Shown here piece after piece: positions 47,301 to 57,760 of a DNA stretch of 64,000 bases. Both the position numbers and the translations under genes were made by a program. The notes below the pieces were generated by a model, which did not search any database, was not told the origin of the DNA, and saw only the letters and a list, made by a program, of their open reading frames with translations. The first letter of the stretch is position 1. Each line of letters begins with the position of its first letter. Source of the DNA: Agrocybe praecox (Eukaryota > Basidiomycota > Agaricomycetes > Agaricales > Agrocybaceae); contig OZ024842.1 of assembly GCA_964017145.1 (NCBI GenBank), positions 1,922,001 to 1,986,000 on the forward strand. The letters are read 5' to 3'.

Positions 47301-48308
47301 GGCTCCATCGAATATGATCTCGAAAACTTTTATGTTATCACCTTCCTGCGTAACGTCACCCAAGAGTCTGTTTTCTTCCTCATTGAGCTGAGACAAAGAC
47401 AAAGAGTGAACATCGGAGCATTTTGCCAGATCGATCTCATGTACGTAAAGTTCTAGCTCGCCCATGAAGGAGGATACGACCAGTTTGTTTTTATCTAGCT
47501 TCACGCTGCATGTTATCCATGTTAGAGGACCGAGAGTTTCGGGAATGGTGATCTGGCTCCCTCGGGTTAGGTACAGCAGAGAACCTGACATTTTCTTCTT
47601 TGAATGTGTATTTATAGAGGTAGTGGTCTTCGGTTGCTCGTTGAGTTTGTTAGACGACGACGGCTCTACTGTTGCTGCAGCAATACTGCCAAGTTTCACG
47701 GTCGACGAAGGATGCTGCCTTGCGTCATTTTTATCCTGACGTAACTGGGCCTGTTGCAAGTAACTTTGGGGTTCGTCTGTCGACCTCCGCTTTCCCAACC
47801 CACCGGCGCCTTTCTTGAGAACCGAAAATAGATTCTTGAGACTTTGCCGAATGGGAGATTTATCTTTATCCTTAGAGTGTTCTTTTTTCCCACCACCGCC
47901 AGGTGCTGCGTGCGAGTGCCCTCCGCGGTTCGAACCATGCCTCCTACTCCAATTCCCATTGGTATCGCCTGGGGTCGCCAACGAGTTCGCGGGTAAACTG
48001 GCATTCGCCACAGCATAATTGCGTTGCTCGGACTTGGTGTAATCGTAAATATATTGCGTCCTGTAGGTTGATTTGAGCGCCGGTGGCGTTTGATGGTGTT
48101 GTGGAGATTGCGGTGGTGGAGTGCTCATACGCTCGTAGCGTTCTATCAACCTCTGTGCGGGAGTCAGTGCAGCTGCCGTCCCGCTTGGGTGGAGTGTGTC
48201 ATGATGGGGCTTGCCTGGAGTTGAATTATTAGTAGCATTAGGCGCACTTGCACTTGAAACAGTATTGGGTTTTGGGGTGCCTGCACCCATGCTGCGCGGT
48301 CCGACCAT
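44310..48308 (-). CDS. PH-domain and coiled-coil protein
   Basis: The start at 48308 gives MVGPRSMGAGTPKPNTVSSA and a 200-residue disordered basic region with SPIRQSLKNLFSVLKKGAGG. A pleckstrin-homology domain follows (about 47590-47200): SGSLLYLTRGSQ, WITCSVKLDKNKLVVSSF, GELELYVHEIDL, then VFEIIFDGALKRKTEKF, SVKERAGWISAIW. The next exon adds DYMRLYRDSILPYQYFDSRA and another 550 disordered Ser/Pro residues, then helical segments (DIQRISKDLSNIKNVIGGET; GLEHRISGDERHLVKIQDTL). The last exons are coiled coil, ending VEQFKQELNREVMAMTEEV to the stop at 44310-44312. In total about 1,250 residues. PH plus coiled coil suggests a membrane- or cortex-associated scaffold; the precise family was not recognised. 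The 3' end converges with the dioxygenase gene, 211 bases apart. Confidence 0.75.
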
Positions 48309-49290
48309 TACGATAATATTAGCAGCGTGTGACTAGGAGCGTTTAGCGTTTGCGTTTGCCCTGTGCGTGTGACAGTGAATATGCAGAAGATTATGCAGAA
48401 AAGTATCCACCTGTCGGGGGTTTGCTACCGTGTATCGAGGTCGAGTCTTCCTTCGGGAAAAGAACCTCAGATAGACAAGGCGTTTACTCAAGCAGCGGAG
48501 TAACTTCTAAAATAAAACATGTTTCTCTCTGCCGATAATGCCACTTTTCTTCCATGTCTAATGGAAAGGGGGAGTAGAAAAGCTATTCCATTTTGTCCCA
48601 GCATTGCGTGGCAGACTATCCATATAGTCACTCCAATAACATGAGTGGGGTACTCGCTTACTTGTCATTTTGAGATACCATCATCATGTCAAGTACCATG
48701 AATCACGGAAGGCATGATTGTCATCCGTTGAAAGTGCAACGCGGGCTGTAGCGCTCTGCAGAACATCTTCGTAATGCGGCCTGGGGAATTAGGATGATGC
48801 AGCAGGATAGGATGCGGTGGTACCGGAGGAGGGGGAGCAACGGAATCGCAGCAGCAAACACGCCGGGGTTGTTGAACGCTGCGTTGTAATGACGTAGATT
48901 ACTGATCGATTACCTAATGATCTTCGTTTTTTTTAATGCTATTTTTGGCTTATCAAGCTCCAGTCTAGACCCTTACTACGGGATGGGTATCCACAAAGCT
49001 GTGGAGTGTCTCCAGTAGTGGGAATTTATAGCTGGAAGTTTTCTGGAAAGGAGCGTGGTAGGTGGAGCACTGATGGGAAGACATACATACAGGAGCCCTG
49101 CTGGTTATAACAACCCTGTAATAACCTGAAGTATTATGAGAAACCGATTACTATGGGTGGTTGTAAAGGAGTGACGTAAGACGGAAGAATGATATCATAC
49201 CTGCCTTTTCCGTCAACCGAGCGATTGTCGGCTCGGCCACCATCGCTTTCTTCCTTCCTTCCTTCCTTCCACCACAACCACCTTCAAGCA
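48309..49290. promoter_or_regulatory. Divergent intergenic region
   Basis: The PH-domain gene starts leftward and the Hsp20-domain gene rightward. A CCTT microsatellite (CTTCCTTCCTTCCTTCC, about 49250-49268) and a general pyrimidine-rich run precede the plus-strand start codon. No typical heat-shock element array (alternating nGAAn units) was recognised with confidence. Nothing coding was seen. Confidence 0.45.
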
Positions 49291-50981
49291 ATGCAGGACC
49301 CTTCAAAATCAAATTCAAGTCAGTATTTTTATTTTCTCAAATTTTCTTCATATTTTCCGGTCTTTTTTTTTTTGTGGTCGGATATTTCCCGAAAATTGAT
49401 CGTTTTAAATTGGTCCTTTCCATACGATACTGATCCCCTTCTCTAGCAGCCATCCGTTATTCCTCCTACTCTAAACGACACGCATCTTTCAACTCCCCCA
49501 GAGAAGTTCCCCTTCCGTCCCCTACAAATCTAACTCAAGAAGGCCCCTCACTCTACTTTTCCACAACGGCGTCTTCCCAGGCTTCCCTAGACAACGCGCA
49601 GGACGCTGTCGCTCCCCAGGATTCGTTTACATCAACACAAAAAGAGCGCCAATCCACAATTTCGACGTCTCCTACCCCCTCTTATCACGATGATTCCAGC
49701 AGGCGTCCGCGACATGCATTCACGAGACAGAGCTCAGCCATGAAAGCAGCCTTTGAGGATGCTCCCGAACATCCATGTGAGAGTAGACCGTCGGTGTCGC
49801 GGTTAGAAGACGACAACGGGTCCTCAAGTTCTTCAAATGCTGTCTTTCCCATGCGTCCGTTTTCATTACCTGACTTAGAGTCACAGGCCTACCGAGATCT
49901 TCTGCTCCAGAATACTACCACAGAAATTCCCGCTTGGTCAGACAGGTATTCATCAGCAAGTCTGCCATTGCCATCACAAATCCCTTTTCGCTTTTTGCCA
50001 CGAGCCAACGCCGCCACCTCCCCGTCTCAAGCGGTTGCCTCAGTTTCCGGCCTAAATCGCTCATTAGCTAATTTTCCAGCGTCGTCATCACCCGAATTGC
50101 CGTCGTCAAGTCCAGAGCCTACTCGTATAGAAGATGAAGATCGGCCCGGTACTTGCTCACCTTGTGAGCCAAGTTTATCATCCGAGTCATCGTCGTCAAG
50201 CTCTTCTTCATCAAGCAGAGAATCTGTAGCGACCACCAATTCGAGCTTTGATGCCTTACAGCAGACTCTATCTACTAGCAAAACAACATACAGTTCAACT
50301 CCCAACTCTCCTACGACAACTAGTCGTGAAAATGCCATTGTATCTTCAGAACCCCGCGTTGAAAACCGTCCGCCACCGCGCCCTATATCACCATTTCGTG
50401 CCCCTCAACCGCCTCCACCTCGACCCCAGCGCAACCCGGCTGATTCTTGGACAGCAATGAGGCGATTTATGACTCCTTCACAAAATCAAACTTCTTCTGC
50501 TGCTGCGTATCCTCCGCCGGAGCCCCCGGTGGTTTTACCTCCAGAACCTTCGGATGATATGACGCAACCTGCCTCAAGGTCACAGGCACCATATGTTCCT
50601 TTCTTAAGCCATGCTCCACCTCCGGCCGATAGTTGGATAGAAGTTGAAACTACGCACAACGAGTACAAATTGCACGTGCGTCTACCAGGCTTCACAAGAG
50701 AGGGTATCACATTAGCCACCAAGAGGAGACGGATATTGCATGTGGTTGCTGATAGTTGGGAAGACGATGGTGGTAAGTTTCCTCCCTTTTCCTTTTCTTG
50801 TCCTTGTCTCACAAAACTATTATCAGGACATTTTGAACGGCGCATATCTTTCGGATACGACGCTGATTTGGTGCAAGTACGGGCGGAATTTGATGGAACC
50901 ATGCTTCGCATCGTTGTTCCAAGACGAGCCTCCCCGATTACCTGGCATAACTTTCGATCAGGACCAATTGGTCGCGCTTAA
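49291..50981 (+). CDS. Large Hsp20/alpha-crystallin-domain protein with disordered N-terminus
   Basis: Three exons (49291-49318, 49450-50772, 50827-50981) keep phase and give 501 residues. The first 400 residues are Ser/Pro-rich and disordered, with a poly-Ser run (about 50180-50220) and Pro-rich stretches. The C-terminal alpha-crystallin domain (residues about 404-490) has DSWIEVETTHNEYKLHVRLP, GFTREGITLATKRRRILHVV, then HFERRISFGYDADLVQVRAE, FDGTMLRIVVPRR. That fits the family's beta strands with the L-P-G-F motif. It is far longer than a normal small heat-shock protein. The last intron lies in the codon before HFERR in phase 1, as in the small paralogue at 55807-56334. A chaperone or scaffold role is inferred. 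Confidence 0.85.
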
Positions 50982-53900
50982 ATCGGACGCTTTTGTGTCC
51001 CTCGAGCTCGCCCGTCTGGCCCTTCAAGGAATGGACAAGACAAGTGCTTTCATGGCATCATATGGCAGTAGCCAAAAGTTCGACTCACACTTCGAAGGAG
51101 CAATTTAGCGTTGAACTCGTTTTACCTTGCACCGTTTTGTTTTACCCTGACTCGAATCCATCCCGTCCGTCAGCCAGTCGCCGGTTGTACCCTCATATTT
51201 ATATCCCATGGAGCACCTTTATCCAGAAAATTGTATAACCATAGGACACTCTTTTAGGAGTACGTTACTCGCCATACGGCTCTGGATCCTCCCCATTGTC
51301 TACTCATGTCATCAGGGCCATCCACACCTTTGGTGTCGTGCTTTATATCGCAAATCTTTGCCTATTTCCTATTCATTGTATTTGTATTTGCTTTGAACCC
51401 AAAGACAAGACGGACTACATTATATCCAAACGAACTATTTTACTCACGACACGACACTCATGGCTTTGGCTTTCCGACATAGGCGACGAGGATGGGTACC
51501 CAATGCACGTTTATTACCTATGCATCCATCTTTTTTCAACCAATCCGCCCATCTTCCAATGCCCAACTCAAACTGTCTATTCAATTAACCTTATTTTCTT
51601 CCCTTTTTTTGCTTTTGTTTTCAGACATACACAGCGACAATAAAAATACAATCTCACCGTCGACTCACTCTTGAAGCCAACTCGAATCATCATTACAATG
51701 GACTTGTTAACATCATCAATACCAATACCAACATGCATACATCATCCCAAGGAATCACCATCATCATCATCATCAACTTCGCTTCACTGACAGTTTCTCC
51801 ACCCATGGCACCTTTGGAAAGTGGCTTCTATATGCTGCTCCTTCTCTCCCCGCGCAGGAATGCTTTCGGACTCGCACTTTCGGCCATCATCGCCGTTCGG
51901 ATACCGTCTTCTTTTGCGACTCCTTTGTCAAAGGCTTTTCTTTCCTTTTTTGCCAAATCATGCATTGCACGGACATACGCAATATGATATATATATATCT
52001 GCCTATTTTACTTATACACGTAGCTGCCGCTTCCGTTTTTATGAAGGCACAAATCTTTAATATTTTCCTTGTTTTGCCTTTTTTCATTATGTATTTGTTA
52101 TCGATAAAGGGTATGCAGTCTTTTTGGCTTAATACCAATACATTTTCTCTCTTCCATACCTGATTCGTCGGCCTTACATGTCAATGTTGTACGACCAAAG
52201 ATGACGGTACAATTCAATCCCTCTTTCTACTCTATAGTTCCTTTTATTTCATCCTTCCTTGTCTGTTTCCTGTACTGTAGCATTATTCATACATCCATCT
52301 TTTCTTTATTTTAGCTTACCTCTGCTTCGGCTCAATCTCTCCCACTGTACTACCATCCATTATATTTCACCGCTGCTCTGTTTGTACTGTAAATTGTCGA
52401 TTTTCTATCTATATCTGTCTGTCCGTCTCCTCGAATCGGTCTCTTGACCCATTAGTCTTAGTTTTTAACCTTTTAAACTCAGCGTCATAGTCATATGTAC
52501 TTATGAGCCATCGCCTTTGTTCGCTTCTCTCTCAGCCCTGAGTGGCTATCTAGAAATAGATGAATTACTTTGATTGGATTATACTGTTACGTACAAATGC
52601 AATACAGAGAATCTTGAGATACATATGTACTCCTTAATCCGTTGCAGAAAGATACTAGGTGAACACATGGAGCCTACGGTATGTCGCCGTAGAAGCTAAG
52701 CATGCTCTGGCCGATTTACGTCTTCGAACATGAGGGAATCGAAGTGTTTTTCGACTTCGGTCGTATTCATAATATCGGTGATCATTATCTGGATTCTGAA
52801 AGGTGATGTGTTTTCTGCGCGCCCACAGATACAAGACTGCAACGAGGCGAGCCTCAAGTTTGACGGATGCGTTGAATTAGTGCTATGCTATTTCGGAATG
52901 TTTAATGCAGTGTCGACGTGGCCGCTAGCATGCAATATCTGTGTAGTATTGAATCGTGCTGATTAGAATAGGAAGTAAGTAGTACACACATTGACATTAA
53001 CGTTAAGAATATATATATGGCTGCCAGTGGGAGTTTCTTCGCGATCGAGTCGTTTCGTTTCTTTTTTTTTTTTTGTTTGTTGGGGAATTTCAGCCTGGGG
53101 GAGGTCAGATGATGATATGACCTAGTATGATATTCGATGGGTGGTCTGCACTTGAGCCAATCGCAGCGAGGCGTGTTCAAGGGAAGCCGGCGTTGAGAGA
53201 GAGAGAACCTAGGAGATATAGGAAAATGATTCCCAACGGTGCCACTGATTCCGTGATGAAACTCCAGAGTCGAGATGGGATTCCAGAAATTAAGGAAACC
53301 AATTGCGTGGAGCCACTGATGTCTTGAGAGCGTGAGTTTTTTTCATGGGATTTTCTTCCTATCGTCATGCTGAGGGTCGTGTTGATTGAGTTTTATTCAT
53401 TTAATGGCACAAGGAAGAAATCATATGCGGGCTTGATTATATTTTGCGACACGAGAGCGCAGCGATATACTCCAAGACCCGTCGCTTCCTAGACTCCATT
53501 AAAAGATGGAAAAGATGGAAAGAAGATGGATAGACGTAAGTGAGTGATTCAGCTCTTGCGGCGTGGAAGACCAGGAGAGTCGATGGCCACTCGGCGGGCG
53601 CCGATACCTGTATATCGGAAATACAGCCTAATATATATACCAGTCGCGTGTATATATTGACCTATGTTTTCGAAGATACATGCGTCGGCCATACTAGTGA
53701 CTACATATGGAAAGCCCGAGCATGTATCTTCAAAAAACAGGTTAATAAATATACGCGACCTGCATCTATTAAATAACCTGTTTCTCGGAGAATTCGAAAA
53801 AGACATCGGTGGCTGCCGTATGGTGTGCTTTTGCGAAGTTGTGGTTAGTCCAGCACTCCTAGTAATAATGCCGTTGTCCAACCAGGGTTCGCCGTGAGGC

Positions 53901-55806
53901 GCCTCTGGACTATAAGCGAATGGAGCAAGGAGCAAATAAAAGAACGTGCAAAGGCATGAATTTACCATACCTCCTTAGAGTTAGAGGTCTTTCTCTTATC
54001 GTCGGACCTCCGTGCTTCCATGTAGAAGGATTTGGCGCCAAAGGAATCGAAAGCGTGATCCTGGACTAGGAAATGAAAGTTTAAAGACATTATGATCGCT
54101 CAGCCGAGGCGTCATAAACGGCGCTTTCCCTCTAGATTTGGGATAGTATGTAGCGTGCGCTTGTACGAGGCGCTAACTTCCCAGCGTTCCCATCCTTTTA
54201 CTGATCTACACGTGCTTGTATGCTCTGGTTCCGGGTGCTACTGTGGGGCTAGGTGGAATATTGTGTGGCATTTTCTCGCTAGTTTTAAGACTTCTCACTT
54301 GTAGAATTATTGAGCATCTGGCACGACATTAATCAACTTTTGCGTGAAGCGTGCATAGATAAGTTATAGGCGTCGGAGATGTTCAATGCCGAAGATGTCA
54401 AAGGTGACCGCTCTCGTCCCTGACTCCCTAGCCAGACTTTGCCCAATAAGGGAAAAAAAGCTCGGAGTCCCAGAGAGAAGATCATCCGGACGACATGAGT
54501 ACCTGAGCGAAAGCATGGCACACACAAAAGTGACAGCCTGTTGAGAGATTAAAACAAGTTTCGGGATCATGATGAGCGTATAAACGTTCCGTCGTGATTG
54601 GCGAATGGGAGATTAGCAATCATAATAGTATCAAATCTATCATGGTCTTGACTTGATAGCATCTCCGCGACGTTCGCGGCAAAGGAGGATTGTATTGAAG
54701 TCGAAAAAAACAAGGGATTGTTCTGGACTTTGTGTCATAACACTGATAGACGGTAGAAATATGCGCGTGCCTTGTGGGTAACATATAATAGTTTCAAAGA
54801 GACCTGGCATATGACAAAACATCAGTTAAAAAATGATATTGACTGGGAAACAAAACTTGATTATATTTGAGTGTAGCCCTTTCGATGTAGGTAAAATGAG
54901 GCAACGTCGCATAATTTAGTTCAATATTGAACGAGCAGAAGTTCTCTGAGCTCCGTTCCGTGGTCTTGGAGCATTGTTTTGGAAAAGAACGAGATACAGT
55001 GTGCCGACACTGAAATAGTACCACTTCGATGGGCTTCTATGTCTTCGTCTGCGACAGACGAGGGAACGCAGTAAGAACCCATTCACAGTAGACAGTCATC
55101 CGCTCCTCTAGCTTAAGAAAGAAGTTATTAACAAACTAACCATTGATTTCCAAACCTACTTGATACCAAAGAGACACGTTTTGATTTTTCAATTTAAATA
55201 AGAAAAAGATATTTCTCTTTCCTATCATCGGCGTCGAACATCAATGGGAATAAGACCGGCCCCGAATGTTTGCTGGAAAGAGCAATTTCCATCGGCATGT
55301 TACTTGGGGTTAGGTCGAACATCACGTCAAAATAAGGCGTGGGCAAGAGTTGGTCAAAAGTAGGGGTTAGAAGCCAAGGTGGAAATGAAAGAACAGACTT
55401 AAGCTTTGGTGTTGGCATAATCATCGGACCGAATTCTCGACGATCAAAGCTGTTCCGTGGAAGTCGAATCTCATTCAACTAAGAGGGATATCATAAGTAT
55501 TGGTATAGTAGATAAGCGCAATATGTATCAAGGGAGGTGTAAGGTTTTAACGGTGGAAGACGACGCGACGAATGCGATGGGGTTGAGCTCTACTGTGACA
55601 AAAGTTGGTGAATACAATAATAGATGAGAAGTGGACTGTGGTATCGTAGATGGCATATGGGGGAGGCTGTGAATGTGTGGGGTTCTTGCGTTGGACCTGA
55701 GCGTCTGCTATAGACCGGGTCGTCGAAACCATCATTCACGAGGGTGATTTTAAAAATCGTGTGGTGGGAGTACTGTGATACAAAGTGAATTGGACAGCAA
55801 GGATTT
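50982..55806. other. Gene-poor 4.8-kb region between two Hsp20 paralogues
   Basis: No gene was supported here. The first 1.5 kb is AT-rich and pyrimidine-rich, with long T/C runs. Two minus-strand open frames with partly protein-like composition lie at 55194-55478 and 55590-55832, but no splice chain or family motif connects them. An imperfect 43-base inverted repeat is at 53641-53762. Both flanking Hsp20 genes end here, pointing inward, so the edges are 3' flanks. Confidence 0.5.
53641..53762. repeat. Imperfect long hairpin
   Basis: The left arm 53641-53683 (ending GAAGATACATGC) pairs with the right arm 53720-53762 (beginning GCATGTATCTTC), separated by 36 bases. About three quarters of positions match, with the inner 12 bases perfect. 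Weaker complementarity may continue outward. It could be a degraded MITE or a folded transcript. Confidence 0.5.
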
Positions 55807-56334
55807 TCAGGAAGACCTTCCCATGGGGGCATATCTTGGGGTCGGTTGGAAAGATGTGACTGTGGACTGTCGGCGAGGAATAGTTATACGAAGTAAATCG
55901 CTACTGAAATCGGCCTTTACTTGAGTGAGATCAGCATCATAACCGAAAGAGACCCGACGTTCAAAATGCCCTGTGATGGTGTATGAGCGACGGGCGGTTC
56001 CTTCAGAGAACGAAAGAGAAGAAGAAGGATCGAAAAGTCAAAAGCTTAAAACATGGATCAGACGCTCACCCCCTCCGTGGTCCCATCTGTCAGCGACAAC
56101 ATGTAGGATTCGCTTCCGTTTCGTTGCCAATGTTATCCCGTCCCAGCTGAAGCCTGGCAGCTTTACATGTAGCTGATACTCATGCTGCAGCGTATGTACT
56201 TCGATCGTACTGTCTCGAGCAGGCTCACTGCTCAGGAACGATCTCCCACTGCTTGTCGGTCGCCCATTTTCCTGGTAGTCTTCGGGAAGGATTATGGGGG
56301 GCTCTGGGGAGGGATATGACGAAGATGAGGACAT
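55807..56334 (-). CDS. Small Hsp20/alpha-crystallin-domain protein
   Basis: Two exons (56334-56070 and 55970-55807, intron GTGAGC..CAG) keep phase and give 142 residues. The N-terminus MSSSSSYPSPEPPIILPEDY is short. The domain includes STIEVHTLQHEYQLHVKLPG, FSWDGITLATKRKRILHVVA, then HFERRVSFGYDADLTQVKAD and LLRITIPRRQ, with a tail to SS and stop at 55807-55809. It aligns almost motif for motif with the C-terminus of the 501-residue protein at 49291-50981, and the intron sits in the same codon and phase, so the two are paralogues. The Pro-rich lead-in (PPIILPE) also matches PPVVLPPE there. It starts 219 bases from the divergent secreted-repeat gene. Confidence 0.82.
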
Positions 56335-56553
56335 GTTGGAAGTTTGGTAAAAGCCTGTGGTCTTTTAGGTGTCCTATGGCCAGGAACAAGGGGCCCGGAG
56401 TGCTGCCTCATGCCGGCTTGTCCAGATAACATCACGCGCATCTTTTTGTGGATGACTTCGTGGTCAGCCTCCCGACTTTATAAAAGCTGCCTTTCTCTCT
56501 TCTTCTCTCTTTACTTTAAACTACATCCTACCCAACACTCTTTTCCAAAAAAC

Positions 56554-57357
56554 ATGCGTTTCTTTGCCTACTTTGTCATCCCTGCCCTGGGTGTTCACGC
56601 TATATCCATTGTCGGCTCACAGTCATCTACGGGTGCCGGGATCCTCTCCCGCCAGATACACAATGCAGACTTTGACAAAAGCTTCACGAGCTCTGACTAC
56701 CATGGAGAGCACAACGCCAAACGCTATTTTTTCGCCCGCATAGCTCATACTATTGCCCTCGTAACTGGGACTAACAAGAATCACCAAGTTATGAATTTTC
56801 ACGACGACAAGCTTTCTGTCGGCCAAGCAATCGAGAGTCGCCAATTGGGCGCCGCCAGCTCTGTTCATGACACATCTGGAGCTCTTCCTTCTAGTGCCCT
56901 TTCTATCGGGCAACGCGACATAGCTGGCCTTGGAACTGGGACTAAGAAGGATCACCAAGTTATGAATCCTAACGACGAGAAGCATTCTGTCGGCCAAGTA
57001 ATCGAGAGTCGTCAATTGGGCGTCAACAGCTCTGTTAGTGACACATCTGGACCCTCTGGAGCTCTTCCTATCGGGCAACGCGATCTGAATGACAATGCCC
57101 AGACTTTAGGCAAGGCAGCGACCGGCGTCACGTCTGGATCCAGCGCAGCCGTAAATGATAACTCTAGGCGAGCTACTGCCCAAGTTATGAATCTTAACGA
57201 CGGCAAGCCTTCTGTCGGCCCAGCAATCGAGAGTCGCCAATTGGGCGTCGCCAGCTCTGTTAGTGACGCATCTGCATGTGGCCAACCAACTTCTACTGTT
57301 CCTTGTGGAAGCGCACCCATCCACGATATCGCCTCTTTGCTTGAAGTTGTTGTATAA
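56554..57357 (+). CDS. Secreted protein with three copies of a 35-40-residue repeat
   Basis: A single exon of 267 residues. The start at 56554 gives signal peptide MRFFAYFVIPALGVHA, preceded by a plausible short leader; an in-frame upstream start at 56344 would destroy the signal, so 56554 is chosen. Three repeats follow, each containing VMN, a D-x-K, SVG, then IESRQLG and SSV..DTSG or similar: nucleotides about 56782-56890, 56953-57080 and 57181-57275. SIGQRD and PIGQRD close the first two. One KR (in NAKRYFF) precedes the repeats and one RR (DNSRRATA) the third, possible kexin sites, although the repeats themselves have single Arg only. No known domain was recognised. A two-cysteine tail (ACGQPTSTVPCGSAP) may form a disulphide. 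Confidence 0.72.
   Translation: MRFFAYFVIPALGVHAISIVGSQSSTGAGILSRQIHNADFDKSFTSSDYHGEHNAKRYFFARIAHTIALVTGTNKNHQVMNFHDDKLSVGQAIESRQLGAASSVHDTSGALPSSALSIGQRDIAGLGTGTKKDHQVMNPNDEKHSVGQVIESRQLGVNSSVSDTSGPSGALPIGQRDLNDNAQTLGKAATGVTSGSSAAVNDNSRRATAQVMNLNDGKPSVGPAIESRQLGVASSVSDASACGQPTSTVPCGSAPIHDIASLLEVVV
56782..57275 (+). repeat. Three tandem coding repeats
   Basis: The units share CAAGTTATGAAT at their start and ATCGAGAGTCG then CAATTGGGCG in the middle. Unit starts are about 56782, 56953 and 57181; spacing is unequal (171 and 228 bases) because the linkers differ. Codon-level identity is high in the core and lower in linkers. Confidence 0.75.
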
Positions 57358-57760
57358 ATTAGCCTCTTGTGCCCATATTTTCTTTGTCTCCCTATTGTAT
57401 CCACACTACAAAGCCATTCGTTTTTCTCTGTATCAAAGTGTTGAACGTTATATAGCACCAATATATTTAACACACCTATTTTTGGAATACGGATACTGGT
57501 ATCGGAAGGCTTGACGGCAAACTCCTGAGTCGTTAATGGATGATACAGCACCTGCGCTATTACTGCTACTATCACTGCAGTACACCACCTCATTACTCAC
57601 TGCCATCTACTACGGCTAAACTCACAACAACAACTATTACGTTGATACGGATCTCGGCTTCAAAACTTTGGGGCAAGGTTGATTATTGCTGTAGTCGAAC
57701 ACTATTGAAGTGCGGCAGAGTCGCTTTATCTCTGTTATTTTCTCAGTTCTGTCATAGCCT
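57358..57760. promoter_or_regulatory. Intergenic region between tandem genes
   Basis: This is the 3' flank of the secreted-repeat gene and upstream region of the WW-HECT gene. I searched it for coding sequence of a C2 domain, which Rsp5-type ligases carry N-terminally, and saw none. Confidence 0.4.

Noticed and set aside
55194..55478. 94-codon minus-strand open frame with protein-like composition
   Set aside because: No signal, domain or connected exons were found; kept only as a note under the gene-poor region.
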